Below are positions 1 through 6,681 of a stretch of 14,757 nt of DNA, piece by piece. A model generated the notes under the pieces. The model made no database searches and was not told the DNA's origin. It saw nothing but the letters and a program-made list of their open reading frames with translations. Origin of the DNA: Candidatus Yonathbacteria bacterium CG17_big_fil_post_rev_8_21_14_2_50_43_9. Lineage in GTDB: Bacteria > Patescibacteriota > Minisyncoccia > Phycocordibacterales > UBA1550. How positions within the stretch are numbered: position 1 is the stretch's first letter; every line of letters starts with the position of its first letter. Location of the stretch: positions 67,558 through 82,314 of the forward strand of contig PCUO01000018.1 in the NCBI GenBank assembly GCA_002771015.1. Direction: 5' to 3'. The position numbers were made by a program, and so were the translations under genes.

Positions 1-6
1 AAGTTT

Positions 7-37
7 AAAGCCCGCGACACTTTGTGTCGCGGGCTTT
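7..37. terminator. Bidirectional intrinsic terminator hairpin
   Basis: A perfect 14-bp inverted repeat (7-20 against 24-37) closes a TTT loop. The stem core is GC-rich and its ends are AAAG/CTTT, so either strand gives a stem ending in U's. It lies directly after the stop codon of the minus-strand gene at 40-336 and probably ends that transcript. It may also end a plus-strand transcript entering from the left of the window. Confidence 0.85.
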
Positions 38-39
38 GA

Positions 40-336
40 TCATGATAAATTTGCTCGTATATAATCAGACTCTAAACGCTTTCGCCTCTCAAGAATCCAA
101 ACTAAATACATACAAAAAAATACGAGCATCCATGCCTTCGCAGCAACACGCCAATCTTCCATCCAATAATAGACTGCTGCAACAATGAATGCCAGAATTG
201 TGATAAAAAGAACAACAATTTGCATTGCTTCATAAAGAGGCAAATCGCGCGACTTTTGCCTCAAAGAGGTCTTTTCTTCCTTCCATGCAATTTTCCCACT
301 TTTTGAAACAAGGCCAAATTTGATTCTATTTTTCAA
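40..336 (-). CDS. Small two-helix membrane protein, function unknown
   Basis: This 98-aa protein has a basic N-terminal half (about residues 1-32, rich in Lys and Arg) followed by two hydrophobic segments, roughly residues 38-59 and 64-83, and a short charged tail. It is probably an inner-membrane protein with two helices. I do not recognise a family. The start is TTG at 334-336, chosen because a strong AGGAGG lies 5 nt upstream (342-347) and the frame has no better start. It sits just downstream of smc, and its promoter lies over the last codons of smc, so it can be transcribed alone. The strong Shine-Dalgarno is unusual for this window. The reading frame and ribosome site make it a credible gene; the function is open. 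Confidence 0.7.
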   Translation of the reverse strand: MKNRIKFGLVSKSGKIAWKEEKTSLRQKSRDLPLYEAMQIVVLFITILAFIVAAVYYWMEDWRVAAKAWMLVFFCMYLVWILERRKRLESDYIRANLS

Positions 337-374
337 AATATCCTCCTATTTAATTAATGATTCAATCTTTGTAT

Positions 375-403
375 AGTATACCACAATTCCAACTATTTTG
401 CAA
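375..403 (-). promoter_or_regulatory. Promoter of the small membrane protein gene
   Basis: On the minus strand there is TTGCAA (398-403), a 17-bp spacer and TATACT (375-380), the latter preceded by TGG as an extended -10. The predicted start of transcription is near 368, which leaves a leader of about 32 nt that carries the AGGAGG site. The promoter overlaps the 3' end of smc. The same nine bases, TGGTATACT, recur before the MFS gene. Confidence 0.65.
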
Positions 404-2636
404 GTTGCTCTGCCTCCTCAAATTTAATAGAGAGGAGTTTTGAGATAGCGTCGGAACCCATGGTTACGCCATAGATAATACCCGCGCGCGACATCGTCTC
501 GCGATTGTGAGTAATAACAATAAGTTGAGAATATTTTGCGAGGGTCGCCACCATGTCTCCGTATTTCTTTGAGTTCGCTTCATCTAACGCTGCGTCTGTT
601 TCGTCTAGAACCAAAAAAGGCGGTGGGTTCACCTGAGACACCGCAAAGATAAGCGCAATGGACGTAAGCGCTCGCTCTCCACCAGAAAGCATTTGCAGTC
701 CGCGAATTTTTTTATGAGGCAAAGAAATCGCCACCTCAATCCCCTCCTCCGCTTCCTCTTCCTCGAGTTCATCGGGGTTTTCGATAATTTCCGTATCGGA
801 AAGCTTTTTCTTTTTCTCTATAGCGACTTCAAGCGACGCAGTGCCACCACCAAACATAAGCGCGAAAAATTCACCAAACTGCTTGTTGATTTTCTTGATA
901 CCGTCCTTGAACTGCGTGCCGAGCTCCTCTTCAAGACCACGCATGAGGTCGCGGAGCGACTCCGCGCTCGTTTTCAAATCTAGAAGCTCATTTTCAAGAA
1001 ATTCATCACGAGAAACAGCTTCCTCGTATTCGCGCATAATATCCTCGCCCGAGCCCCCACCCATAATATCCTCAAGGCGGATTTTTGTGCGCTCTATCTT
1101 TTTCCTGCGGGCTTCCTGTTCCGCTCGTGGCTCCGCGAGCGCCTGCTCAACATCTACAAGGTTATTTGTGTAATCAAGAATAGAACGCCCCACGAGAATT
1201 CCGCCCTCGCGAAGTTCCTCACGAAAGGAAACTTCATCGCGTGCGAAGTTTTCGATATGTTCACGCACAATACTAAGCCGCAAAGTGAGTTCTTGCTTTT
1301 TCGCGCGAAACTCAAAAGATGCGCGCTCGGCGTCTGTAATCTCTGCTCGTTTTGTTTCAAGAATTCTCTCAAGCTCGTGTATCCTTGTTTCAAACCCAAA
1401 AATAACATCCTCAAGATTCTGCTGAACTGACAATAATCTCTTGTGTTCAACGTGGAGATCCTCTAACGCCTTTAACGCTGCATCGCTTGGACCCTTCTGT
1501 CCACCATTCCCGCGAATATGCTCCAAAAATGAGCCTACCTTATTCCGCGTAGCAGACACGACACCTTTTATATATAAATAGTCCTCGCTAGATTCTGCGT
1601 AGCCGAGTTCGTCATAAAGATTTTGCGCGAGATTTTCTGCCTCTTCCGCATTCACTGTTTTTTCATGAGTCTCCTCGGGCGCATTTATTCGGCGCTCTTC
1701 AAGCTCAATCATCCCATCAAACCGTCCAATCTTTCGTCCTAGGTCATCACGCTCGCGACGCACGGCACCCATCTCCGCGCGCACGCTCACGAGCTCAGCC
1801 ACTTCTGCACTGTCTTTCGTATGCATACCACGCAAACTATCTGCATGGGCAAGCGCTTCGTTTGCCTCATGAAGTTCTCTCTCAAGGGTTTCCTTTTCGC
1901 CGTGCAGTTTCTCACGCGTATGCTTGATATATGTTTCCTCGCGAACCAAATAGTCGCCGTACATATTGGCAAGCTCGTCACGGAGGGCTCGCGCCTGCTC
2001 TACTTTCTCAACCTGCTTCTTTAAAAATTTAATATGCGGAGCAATCTCACGACGGAGTGACTCGCTCTTGCGCATATTCTCTTCTGTCTTTAAAAGTTTC
2101 TTTTCACTTTCAATAATCTTCCAGTGATAAATCTTGAGACCGAGAGCATCTTCTATCATCGCGCGACGATCCTTTGCTGACGAATTCAAAATGCGGTCCG
2201 CTTCACCTTGTGAAATAATGTGGTGCCCAGACGCGCCAATGTGTACTGATGCAAGGAGCTCAATGACATCCTTTAATCTCACAGGTGAACCATTCAAAAA
2301 ATATTCACTTGAGGCATCGCGGTAAATCTCGCGCGCAATAGACACTTCATTAAAGTCCACCGGAAACGTGCGGTCTTTATTATCAAAATTAATCGTTACC
2401 TTCGCGCGGTTCTGACGCTCGGCAGATTTTGAGCCATTGAAGATGAGGTCCTCTGTACGCTTGCCACGCATACTCTTGAGCGACTGCTCTCCGAGCACAA
2501 AGCGAAGCGCCTCGGCAACGTTGGACTTGCCGGAGCCGTTTGGTCCCACAATAGCCGAGATAGACGCCCCAAAGTCAAAAACGCTTTTTTTAGCGAATGA
2601 TTTAAACCCAGAAATTTCCAAACTTTTTACGCGCAT
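393..2636 (-). CDS. smc: SMC-type chromosome ATPase, short, no recognisable hinge
   Basis: This is an ABC-type ATPase of the SMC family, which organises and segregates chromosomes by DNA loop handling. The head is complete: Walker A GPNGSGKS at residues 31-38, a Q-loop region with SQGEAD at 142-147, the signature LSGGE at 650-654, Walker B FLVLDE at 674-679 and the switch His at 710. The N-terminal segment with SEYFLNG followed by RLKD (110-123) is typical of SMC rather than Rad50 or RecN. Charged, heptad-like stretches at about 170-315 and 385-570 look like coiled-coil arms. At 747 aa it is far below the usual 1,150-1,200 aa, and between the arms I see only about 70 residues with Pro and Gly, with no hinge domain and no CxxC zinc hook. 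The ATG has no Shine-Dalgarno. No scpA or scpB is in the window. Confidence 0.88.
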   Translation of the reverse strand: MRVKSLEISGFKSFAKKSVFDFGASISAIVGPNGSGKSNVAEALRFVLGEQSLKSMRGKRTEDLIFNGSKSAERQNRAKVTINFDNKDRTFPVDFNEVSIAREIYRDASSEYFLNGSPVRLKDVIELLASVHIGASGHHIISQGEADRILNSSAKDRRAMIEDALGLKIYHWKIIESEKKLLKTEENMRKSESLRREIAPHIKFLKKQVEKVEQARALRDELANMYGDYLVREETYIKHTREKLHGEKETLERELHEANEALAHADSLRGMHTKDSAEVAELVSVRAEMGAVRRERDDLGRKIGRFDGMIELEERRINAPEETHEKTVNAEEAENLAQNLYDELGYAESSEDYLYIKGVVSATRNKVGSFLEHIRGNGGQKGPSDAALKALEDLHVEHKRLLSVQQNLEDVIFGFETRIHELERILETKRAEITDAERASFEFRAKKQELTLRLSIVREHIENFARDEVSFREELREGGILVGRSILDYTNNLVDVEQALAEPRAEQEARRKKIERTKIRLEDIMGGGSGEDIMREYEEAVSRDEFLENELLDLKTSAESLRDLMRGLEEELGTQFKDGIKKINKQFGEFFALMFGGGTASLEVAIEKKKKLSDTEIIENPDELEEEEAEEGIEVAISLPHKKIRGLQMLSGGERALTSIALIFAVSQVNPPPFLVLDETDAALDEANSKKYGDMVATLAKYSQLIVITHNRETMSRAGIIYGVTMGSDAISKLLSIKFEEAEQLAK

Positions 2637-2645
2637 TTGTTGTAC

Positions 2646-2654
2646 AGTTTAGCA
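2646..2654 (-). promoter_or_regulatory. Possible extended -10 promoter of smc
   Basis: TGC followed by TAAACT lies 9 nt before the smc start codon on the minus strand. There is no good -35 box at the usual distance. Transcription would start within a few nt of the ATG and give a leaderless mRNA, which would explain the missing Shine-Dalgarno. The match alone is weak; support comes from the same spacing at other genes here. Confidence 0.35.
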
Positions 2655-2712
2655 CACAAAACGAGTTTATAAAGTCTATAAAATAAACACGTGAAGTATC
2701 ACAATTTTGTTC

Positions 2713-3048
2713 TTAAAAACTCCTGCCAAGGAAATATGACGCGAGTGTTGCTAAAAATGAAAAGAATAAAGCCTGCTTCCAGTTAAATTTTCCTAATATT
2801 TTATAGAGCATCGCCTCAAATAAAAAATATGATCCTTCTCCGAGATAAAGAGCTAAGCTTGCTGAATACCAAAACAATGTCGGGAAAACAAACCAAACAT
2901 AAGGAATTGTGAGGAGTGTCCCCAATACTGCCAGAAGAGATAGTCTCTTATCTTTTTTTAAAAAAACGCAGAGAAACACCACGACTATACTTTCAACAAA
3001 AACAGAGAACGTCAGGGCGCCTATAAACTGATGAACGTACGTAAGCAT
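2713..3048 (-). CDS. Small polytopic membrane protein, function unknown
   Basis: This 111-aa protein is almost entirely hydrophobic, with about four predicted helices: near residues 7-30, 36-55, 58-85 (possibly one long or broken helix) and 92-108. The C-terminal part has the pattern E-x-x-x-Y followed by WKxALxxSFLAxLxSYxLG. I recall this layout from small uncharacterised membrane proteins in many bacteria, but I cannot name a family or a function. The ATG lies only 6 nt after the stop of the upstream secreted-protein gene, so the two are probably one transcript and perhaps translationally coupled. There is no clear Shine-Dalgarno. The pairing suggests, without proving, that it works with the secreted protein. 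Confidence 0.7.
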   Translation of the reverse strand: MLTYVHQFIGALTFSVFVESIVVVFLCVFLKKDKRLSLLAVLGTLLTIPYVWFVFPTLFWYSASLALYLGEGSYFLFEAMLYKILGKFNWKQALFFSFLATLASYFLGRSF

Positions 3049-3054
3049 CTTTTA

Positions 3055-4106
3055 CTATTTAAACCAAGATGAAATAAGATTAAGGAGTCTTGCGAAAAAC
3101 CCTACTTTTTTCTCAGTCTGTGTTTCTGTAGGAAAATCCATTGTTGTTGACGAAGAAACCAAAGGTGTTGTGTCAAAAGAATCACTAAACAAAAGAGACG
3201 CGCTCACATTTTTGTCAGTATTGGTGATGACTTTTAGCTTCCCATCATCCAAAACATACTCGCTTTTCTGCCACGCGAGAATAAGCTCGCCGTTTTTCTT
3301 GGTAAACATCCAGTAGTTTTTTGCTGATTTAAGGGGGCTCGTGAGTGGCACAACAGTTACCTCATCATGCTTCGTCATAACACTTCCAATTTGTAAATCT
3401 GAATCAGTCAAGATCCCACCTTTATCAACATCAATGTATTCCATCTCTATAATTCCTCCTTTTGTTGCATATATATGTTTTCCGTAATCTATGTCGTCAA
3501 TTGAAAATATAGTATGCGTGAAATATCCATCTTTATTAAAAATAACTGAATTCATTTTTGGCACACTTGTGCCAAAATGTGATTTAAAATAGAATTCAAT
3601 ATCCTTATGGTTTAACAGCAACTCTTTCGAATTTAATACATATATGCTTATACCTTTAGGGATACTATTTTCTGAAAAAGATAGGCCTCCTTTTTGAATG
3701 CTTCAGATAATTTAGATAAAAAATATTCCTTATCAAGAATAACAAGATTACTGAAGTCCTGAGGTTCTGATAGAATAGTTACATCGTACCAGCTAATATC
3801 TTGTGTCTGTTTATTTATAGAATTAATTTGTTTAGAATATTTAGAATACTCAGTTCGTTGACCTGGAATATACGGATTATCATTAAACCTACTAATCTCA
3901 ATACTAGAGTGTGTTCCTAGTAAGTAATCATTTTGTAATAACGTGTCCATTGAGACAACATTTGAAATTGAGACAACTTTGCATGTTTCACTAGCTCCTT
4001 CAGCGGAGTTAATACAAGAAGTTGACCCAGGTCCGTCATCTGCGGAAACAATAAACGTTGTGAATGATATTAAGACAATAAAGGTAAAAAATATTTTTTC
4101 AGACGC
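3055..4106 (-). pseudogene. Broken gene for a secreted protein of unknown function
   Basis: Two overlapping open frames join into one plausible protein. The 5' frame (4106-3648) opens with a textbook signal peptide, K-I-F-F then a hydrophobic run ending V-S-A before D-D-G, but it has no ATG, GTG or TTG before an internal ATG at 3948-3950. That ATG would lose the signal peptide. The first codons read GAA AAA ATA; one more A in the A6 run (minus strand, 4094-4099) would give CTG AAA AAA ATA. The 3' frame is open from 3702 to 3055, and it joins the first if one T is added to the T5 run at 3675-3679. The joined product is about 350 aa with a Ser/Thr-rich stretch and a basic, aromatic C-terminus (GFFARLLNLISSWFK). 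No known domain is recognised. It may be a decaying gene or a sequencing artefact. If only the 3' part is expressed, TTG at 3619-3621 could start a 188-aa protein. Confidence 0.65.
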
Positions 4107-4278
4107 TTATGATATTTTCTTTATATAAGTACGCAACACAAGATGCATGGCAAAATACTTAAGGCTTACCACTGCACCTATTTTTAACTTTGAAACTTTA
4201 TACTTTCTGAATTATTTCCTTCTAAAACATTTGAGTACAAATGCTCGGGCGATAATTTTGCAAAAAACACCAGCAAAA
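4107..4278. other. Non-coding spacer, possible weak rnc terminator
   Basis: I see no credible gene in these 172 bp. A 10-bp inverted repeat (4252-4261 against 4273-4282) with an 11-nt loop overlaps the rnc stop codon and could act as a weak 3' end structure; it has no clean U tract after it. On the minus strand TTGCCA lies upstream of TTATAT/TATAAA-like sequence and could promote the secreted-protein gene, but the spacing is poor. Confidence 0.35.
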
Positions 4279-4977
4279 TTATTTAGCCCACCCCTTGTTT
4301 TTCAAACCATCCGCTGCGGCGCCTTGCTCGGCGTCTTGTTTTGATTTTCCTATACCTTGACCAACTAGCTCGTCGTTTAGATATACTCCAACATTAAAAT
4401 CCTTGTCGTGGTCTGGGCCAACTTCGCTGATAACACGATATGCAGGGGTAATACCAACATGCTCTTGCGCCTCCTCCTGGAAAAAACTTTTTGCGTCGCG
4501 CCAGAGTTCTTTCTTCACAATCTCTTCTGTTTTTACAAGGAGATGATTTTTTAAAAATTGTTCTGCTGTTTCGTAACCAATGCCAAGGTAAATAGCGCCG
4601 ACAAGCGCCTCAAACGCATTCGCAAGAATAATCTGGCGCGCTTTTGTGCCTTTGTCTTTTGCTTCGCCTTTTGAAAGAAGGAGATACTCCTCCATGCCCA
4701 TATCTATAGCAAGATTGCCGAGTGTCACCGCATTTACAAGAGCCGCGCGGTAGCTCGTGAGCTCGCCCTCGTTTGCTTGTGGATATTTTTTGTATAGAAA
4801 ATTCGTAACTACTAGCTCCACTACCGCGTCGCCAAGAAACTCAAGACGTTCATTGTGGTCAAGTCCGCGCTCGCGAGTTTCGTTTATATACGAGCGATGT
4901 GTAAAAGCCTCGCGAAGAACCGCACGGTCTTTGAAATGAACGCCAATTTTATTTTCGAATTCTGCAAACTTTTCCAT
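4279..4977 (-). CDS. rnc: Ribonuclease III
   Basis: This 232-aa protein cleaves double-stranded RNA and matures rRNA and other structured transcripts. The catalytic domain covers about residues 5-150 and has the signature NERLEFLGDAV (42-52) with E46 and D50, and a second metal site region ANAFEALVGAIYL (119-131) with E123. At the position that is Asp in E. coli (D114) this protein has Asn (N120); I am not certain how common that change is in the family. A double-stranded RNA binding domain fills about 160-228 and ends with the KSKQDAEQGAAADGL helix. Length and layout are normal. The ATG has no Shine-Dalgarno and lies inside an 11-bp inverted repeat. It is downstream of the NusB-NUDIX gene on the same strand, 129 nt away, so it may be co-transcribed. 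Confidence 0.95.
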   Translation of the reverse strand: MEKFAEFENKIGVHFKDRAVLREAFTHRSYINETRERGLDHNERLEFLGDAVVELVVTNFLYKKYPQANEGELTSYRAALVNAVTLGNLAIDMGMEEYLLLSKGEAKDKGTKARQIILANAFEALVGAIYLGIGYETAEQFLKNHLLVKTEEIVKKELWRDAKSFFQEEAQEHVGITPAYRVISEVGPDHDKDFNVGVYLNDELVGQGIGKSKQDAEQGAAADGLKNKGWAK

Positions 4978-5017
4978 AATTTTGTTATTGAGCGAAGCGA
5001 GATTAGAAAATTATGGA
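4973..5017 (-). promoter_or_regulatory. Hairpin that sequesters the rnc start codon
   Basis: An 11-bp perfect inverted repeat (4973-4983 against 5007-5017) has a 23-nt loop. The downstream arm on the minus strand contains the rnc ATG (4975-4977), so a folded leader would hide the start of a gene that already lacks a Shine-Dalgarno. RNase III controls its own mRNA by cleaving a leader stem in E. coli; a similar role here is inference. Confidence 0.5.
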
Positions 5018-5070
5018 CCCCGTTAAATGATTTCTTTAGAAACCCCTGCTCTGCAGGATTTAACTGGGGT
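5017..5070 (-). ncRNA. Candidate structured RNA element (three-way junction) in the rnc leader
   Basis: The closing stem pairs 5017-5028 with 5058-5070: twelve pairs, with one bulged base at 5065. It encloses two small hairpins, 5031-5042 (TTTC, loop TTTA, GAAA) and 5045-5057 (CCTGC, loop TCT, GCAGG). Together they form a compact three-way junction in the spacer between the NusB-NUDIX gene and rnc. The symmetry means either strand could fold. It could be a leader element, an RNase III target, or a dispersed palindromic repeat; the sequence alone does not decide. Confidence 0.5.
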
Positions 5071-5106
5071 AATAATCAACTAAGACCACGTTGCTTATTA
5101 TTTAAT

Positions 5107-6012
5107 TTATTTCTTTAAAAGTATATTCACCGCCTTCGTAATTACTGGCAACATATCGTCATACATATTTAGATCAATGATATCCGCGAGCCTAAACCAC
5201 TGCGCGTCATCAAGGCCGCCTTTTTTCTGAAGGGATATTTCCTGATATGGCGCCTCGCAAAGAAAGTAGCTCACATGCTTTCGCATCTTGCCTTTTTCTG
5301 GGTGCGATGCAACATATTCATTCTCGCCCAATACTTCTCCAGGAACTATCGGGAGACCGATTTCCTCCATAACTATGCGAGTAATGGCCGTCATGTCATC
5401 CTCGCCTTCCTTGTAGTGCCCTTTTGAAAGCGTCCAATGTCCAAAAATGTCATGCACGAGTCCGAGATACACCTCCTCGCCATCGCTCGCATAGACCACC
5501 GCGCCTCCAAGCTTGTCCAAAGGAAGTGTCTTTGGGTCAACTGGCGTAGGAGGAACTTTTTTCTTGCTTGTCTCGTCTTTGCCGGGCTCGCCGAGCTCCT
5601 TGTACACTGCGCCGAGCACGCCGTTTATAAACTTCCCACTCGTCTCACCTCCATATGTTTTTGCGAGTTCAATCGCTTCGTTGATGGCAACCTTAGCTGG
5701 CACTTGCGCGCGGTCTTCAAAGAGAAGTTCGTAAAGTCCAATGCGCAAAATATTTCTATCAACGAGCGCAATTTTTTCTATTGGCCAATCAGGCGCAGCT
5801 TTTTCTATAATGTCGTCTATCTTTTTCTGTTTGTTGAGAATACCAAGAAGAAGCTTTCGCATAAACGAGATGTCGTTCACGCCAGTGGCAAACTCTTCTG
5901 CGTTGCGCACGAGTGCTTGCTCTATCTCAAGGTCTGTTAAATCTCCTCCACGAAAATCCCATTCGTAGAGGACCTGCATAACTATACTTCGTGAAAGGTG
6001 CCTGTTTGCCAT
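5107..6012 (-). CDS. nusB: NusB fused to a NUDIX domain
   Basis: Residues 1-142 are a NusB/antitermination fold: basic N-terminus with NRHLSRSIVMQVLYEWD, then LVDRNILRIGLYELLF and the conserved VAINEAIELAKTYG and KFINGVLGAV. NusB with NusE (S10) supports rRNA transcription antitermination. After a Pro- and Lys-rich linker (143-165) comes a NUDIX hydrolase fold (about 166-301). Its Nudix box runs from G198 to L220 and keeps G198, E204, R212, E216, E217 and G219, but the first Glu of the REUxEE motif is Ile (I213). Ordinary NusB is about 130-160 aa; this protein is 301 aa, so the fusion is real unless a stop was missed. The frame runs through the linker without a break. There is no Shine-Dalgarno before the ATG. 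It lies between rpmF and rnc, all on the minus strand. Confidence 0.88.
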   Translation of the reverse strand: MANRHLSRSIVMQVLYEWDFRGGDLTDLEIEQALVRNAEEFATGVNDISFMRKLLLGILNKQKKIDDIIEKAAPDWPIEKIALVDRNILRIGLYELLFEDRAQVPAKVAINEAIELAKTYGGETSGKFINGVLGAVYKELGEPGKDETSKKKVPPTPVDPKTLPLDKLGGAVVYASDGEEVYLGLVHDIFGHWTLSKGHYKEGEDDMTAITRIVMEEIGLPIVPGEVLGENEYVASHPEKGKMRKHVSYFLCEAPYQEISLQKKGGLDDAQWFRLADIIDLNMYDDMLPVITKAVNILLKK

Positions 6013-6032
6013 AAAAATTGAAAAGTGCTTCT

Positions 6033-6043
6033 ATTATATTATA
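6033..6043 (-). promoter_or_regulatory. -10 region of the nusB promoter
   Basis: Two overlapping perfect TATAAT boxes occur on the minus strand (6038-6043 and 6033-6038), 20-25 nt before the ATG. Upstream is a T-rich tract without a good -35. They lie just after the rpmF terminator-like hairpin, so nusB probably has its own transcript with a short leader. Confidence 0.55.
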
Positions 6044-6062
6044 CACATTGAGACAAAAAGAA

Positions 6063-6088
6063 AAAGAAAAGTTGTTAAACTTTTCTTT
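6063..6088 (-). terminator. AT-rich hairpin at the 3' end of rpmF
   Basis: An 11-bp stem (6063-6073 against 6078-6088) with a 4-nt loop begins at the rpmF stop codon. On the minus strand it is followed by T-rich sequence (CTTTTT). The stem is AT-rich, so it is probably a partial terminator that lets some transcription continue into nusB. Confidence 0.5.
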
Positions 6089-6314
6089 ACTTTGTCGCTC
6101 TTGATTTTGCGTTCACACGCTTCTCTGACTTCGCTAGAGTTTTTGTCACCTTTAGGACTGCTTTTCCGCGGTATGTGCCACAAGCTGTGCAAACCTGGTG
6201 GCGCATATGCAAGGCCGAGCACTTTAAGCACTTTGAAAGTCGTGCTCCTTCCAAAGAGTGGTGAGAACGGCGGTTTGCCGTATGCGCTCGGGTGTGTCTC
6301 ATTCGTACTACCAT
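6087..6314 (-). CDS. rpmF: Ribosomal protein bL32
   Basis: This 75-aa protein belongs to the large ribosomal subunit. The N-terminal part has the bL32 pattern of basic residues and RRSHH (15-19). Four cysteines, C29, C32, C42 and C45, form the zinc ribbon (KCLKC and VCTAC). The C-terminal tail after about residue 54 is Lys-rich and a little longer than in many bL32 proteins. The start is ATG at 6312-6314; it has no Shine-Dalgarno, and a promoter lies 9 nt upstream. It is divergent from secG and followed on the same strand by the NusB-NUDIX gene. The zinc-ligand form suggests the usual zinc-dependent version. Confidence 0.93.
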   Translation of the reverse strand: MVVRMRHTRAHTANRRSHHSLEGARLSKCLKCSALHMRHQVCTACGTYRGKAVLKVTKTLAKSEKRVNAKSRATK

Positions 6315-6323
6315 AGTTTTAAT

Positions 6324-6352
6324 ACTCTACCAAATGGCTCACAAAAAATCAA
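6324..6352 (-). promoter_or_regulatory. rpmF promoter, leaderless spacing
   Basis: On the minus strand TTGATT (6347-6352), a 17-bp spacer and TAGAGT (6324-6329) precede the rpmF ATG by 9 nt. Transcription would start within about 3 nt of the ATG, matching the absent Shine-Dalgarno. Confidence 0.55.
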
Positions 6353-6377
6353 GTGTGCTGGGTTCCAAGCAAAGCTG

Positions 6378-6406
6378 TTGCATAATTTTTCTTTTTCTGC
6401 TATATT
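6378..6406 (+). promoter_or_regulatory. secG promoter, leaderless spacing
   Basis: TTGCAT (6378-6383), a 17-bp spacer and TATATT (6401-6406), with TGC just before it as an extended -10. The secG ATG is 7 nt downstream, so the first base of the mRNA is about the A of the ATG. It is back to back with the rpmF promoter; the two -35 boxes are 25 bp apart. Confidence 0.7.
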
Positions 6407-6413
6407 GCGTAAT

Positions 6414-6647
6414 ATGGAATTTCTGGTTACGGTTCTGCCTTGGTTGCAGATTATCCTCTCTATCATTCTCGTTGCGGCGATTCTGCTACAGCAAACTGGA
6501 GCAGGTGTTGGTGGCGCTTTTGGCGGCAGTGACGATTCTATTCGTTACACGAGAAGAGGAATGGAGAAGGTGCTTTTTTACACCTCAATCATCGTTGCAA
6601 TTTTATTTGCGCTTTCGGCATCCGTAATGCTTGTTATCAAGGGATAA
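6414..6647 (+). CDS. secG: Protein translocase subunit SecG
   Basis: This 77-aa inner-membrane protein is the small subunit of the SecYEG export channel. It has two helices, about residues 6-25 and 52-74, separated by the conserved glycine-rich loop: LLQQTGAGVGGAFGGSD at 24-40, then RRGMEKVLFYTS. Size and topology are as expected. An upstream in-frame extension exists, but the ATG at 6414 is chosen because it matches the family start and lies 7 nt after a strong -10. The next gene starts 34 nt later on the same strand and is probably co-transcribed. Confidence 0.93.
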   Translation: MEFLVTVLPWLQIILSIILVAAILLQQTGAGVGGAFGGSDDSIRYTRRGMEKVLFYTSIIVAILFALSASVMLVIKG

Positions 6648-6681
6648 GTAGTAGCCTCGCAGTACATTCAACAAATTTGTC

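Noticed and set aside
3674..3680. Programmed -1 frameshift at the T5 run in the secreted-protein gene
   Set aside because: The P-site codon CTT would have to re-pair with TCT, which is poor, and the gene also lacks a start codon; an indel is simpler.
3943..4128. Plus-strand open frame opposite the signal-peptide region
   Set aside because: It is a shadow of the broken secreted-protein gene, whose minus frame encodes a convincing signal peptide.
4147..4344. Plus-strand open frame of 65 codons across the rnc 3' end
   Set aside because: It overlaps rnc antisense, has no ribosome site and no recognisable pattern.
6258..6413. Upstream in-frame extension of secG
   Set aside because: It overlaps rpmF on the other strand and the divergent promoters, and SecG proteins begin at the ATG at 6414.
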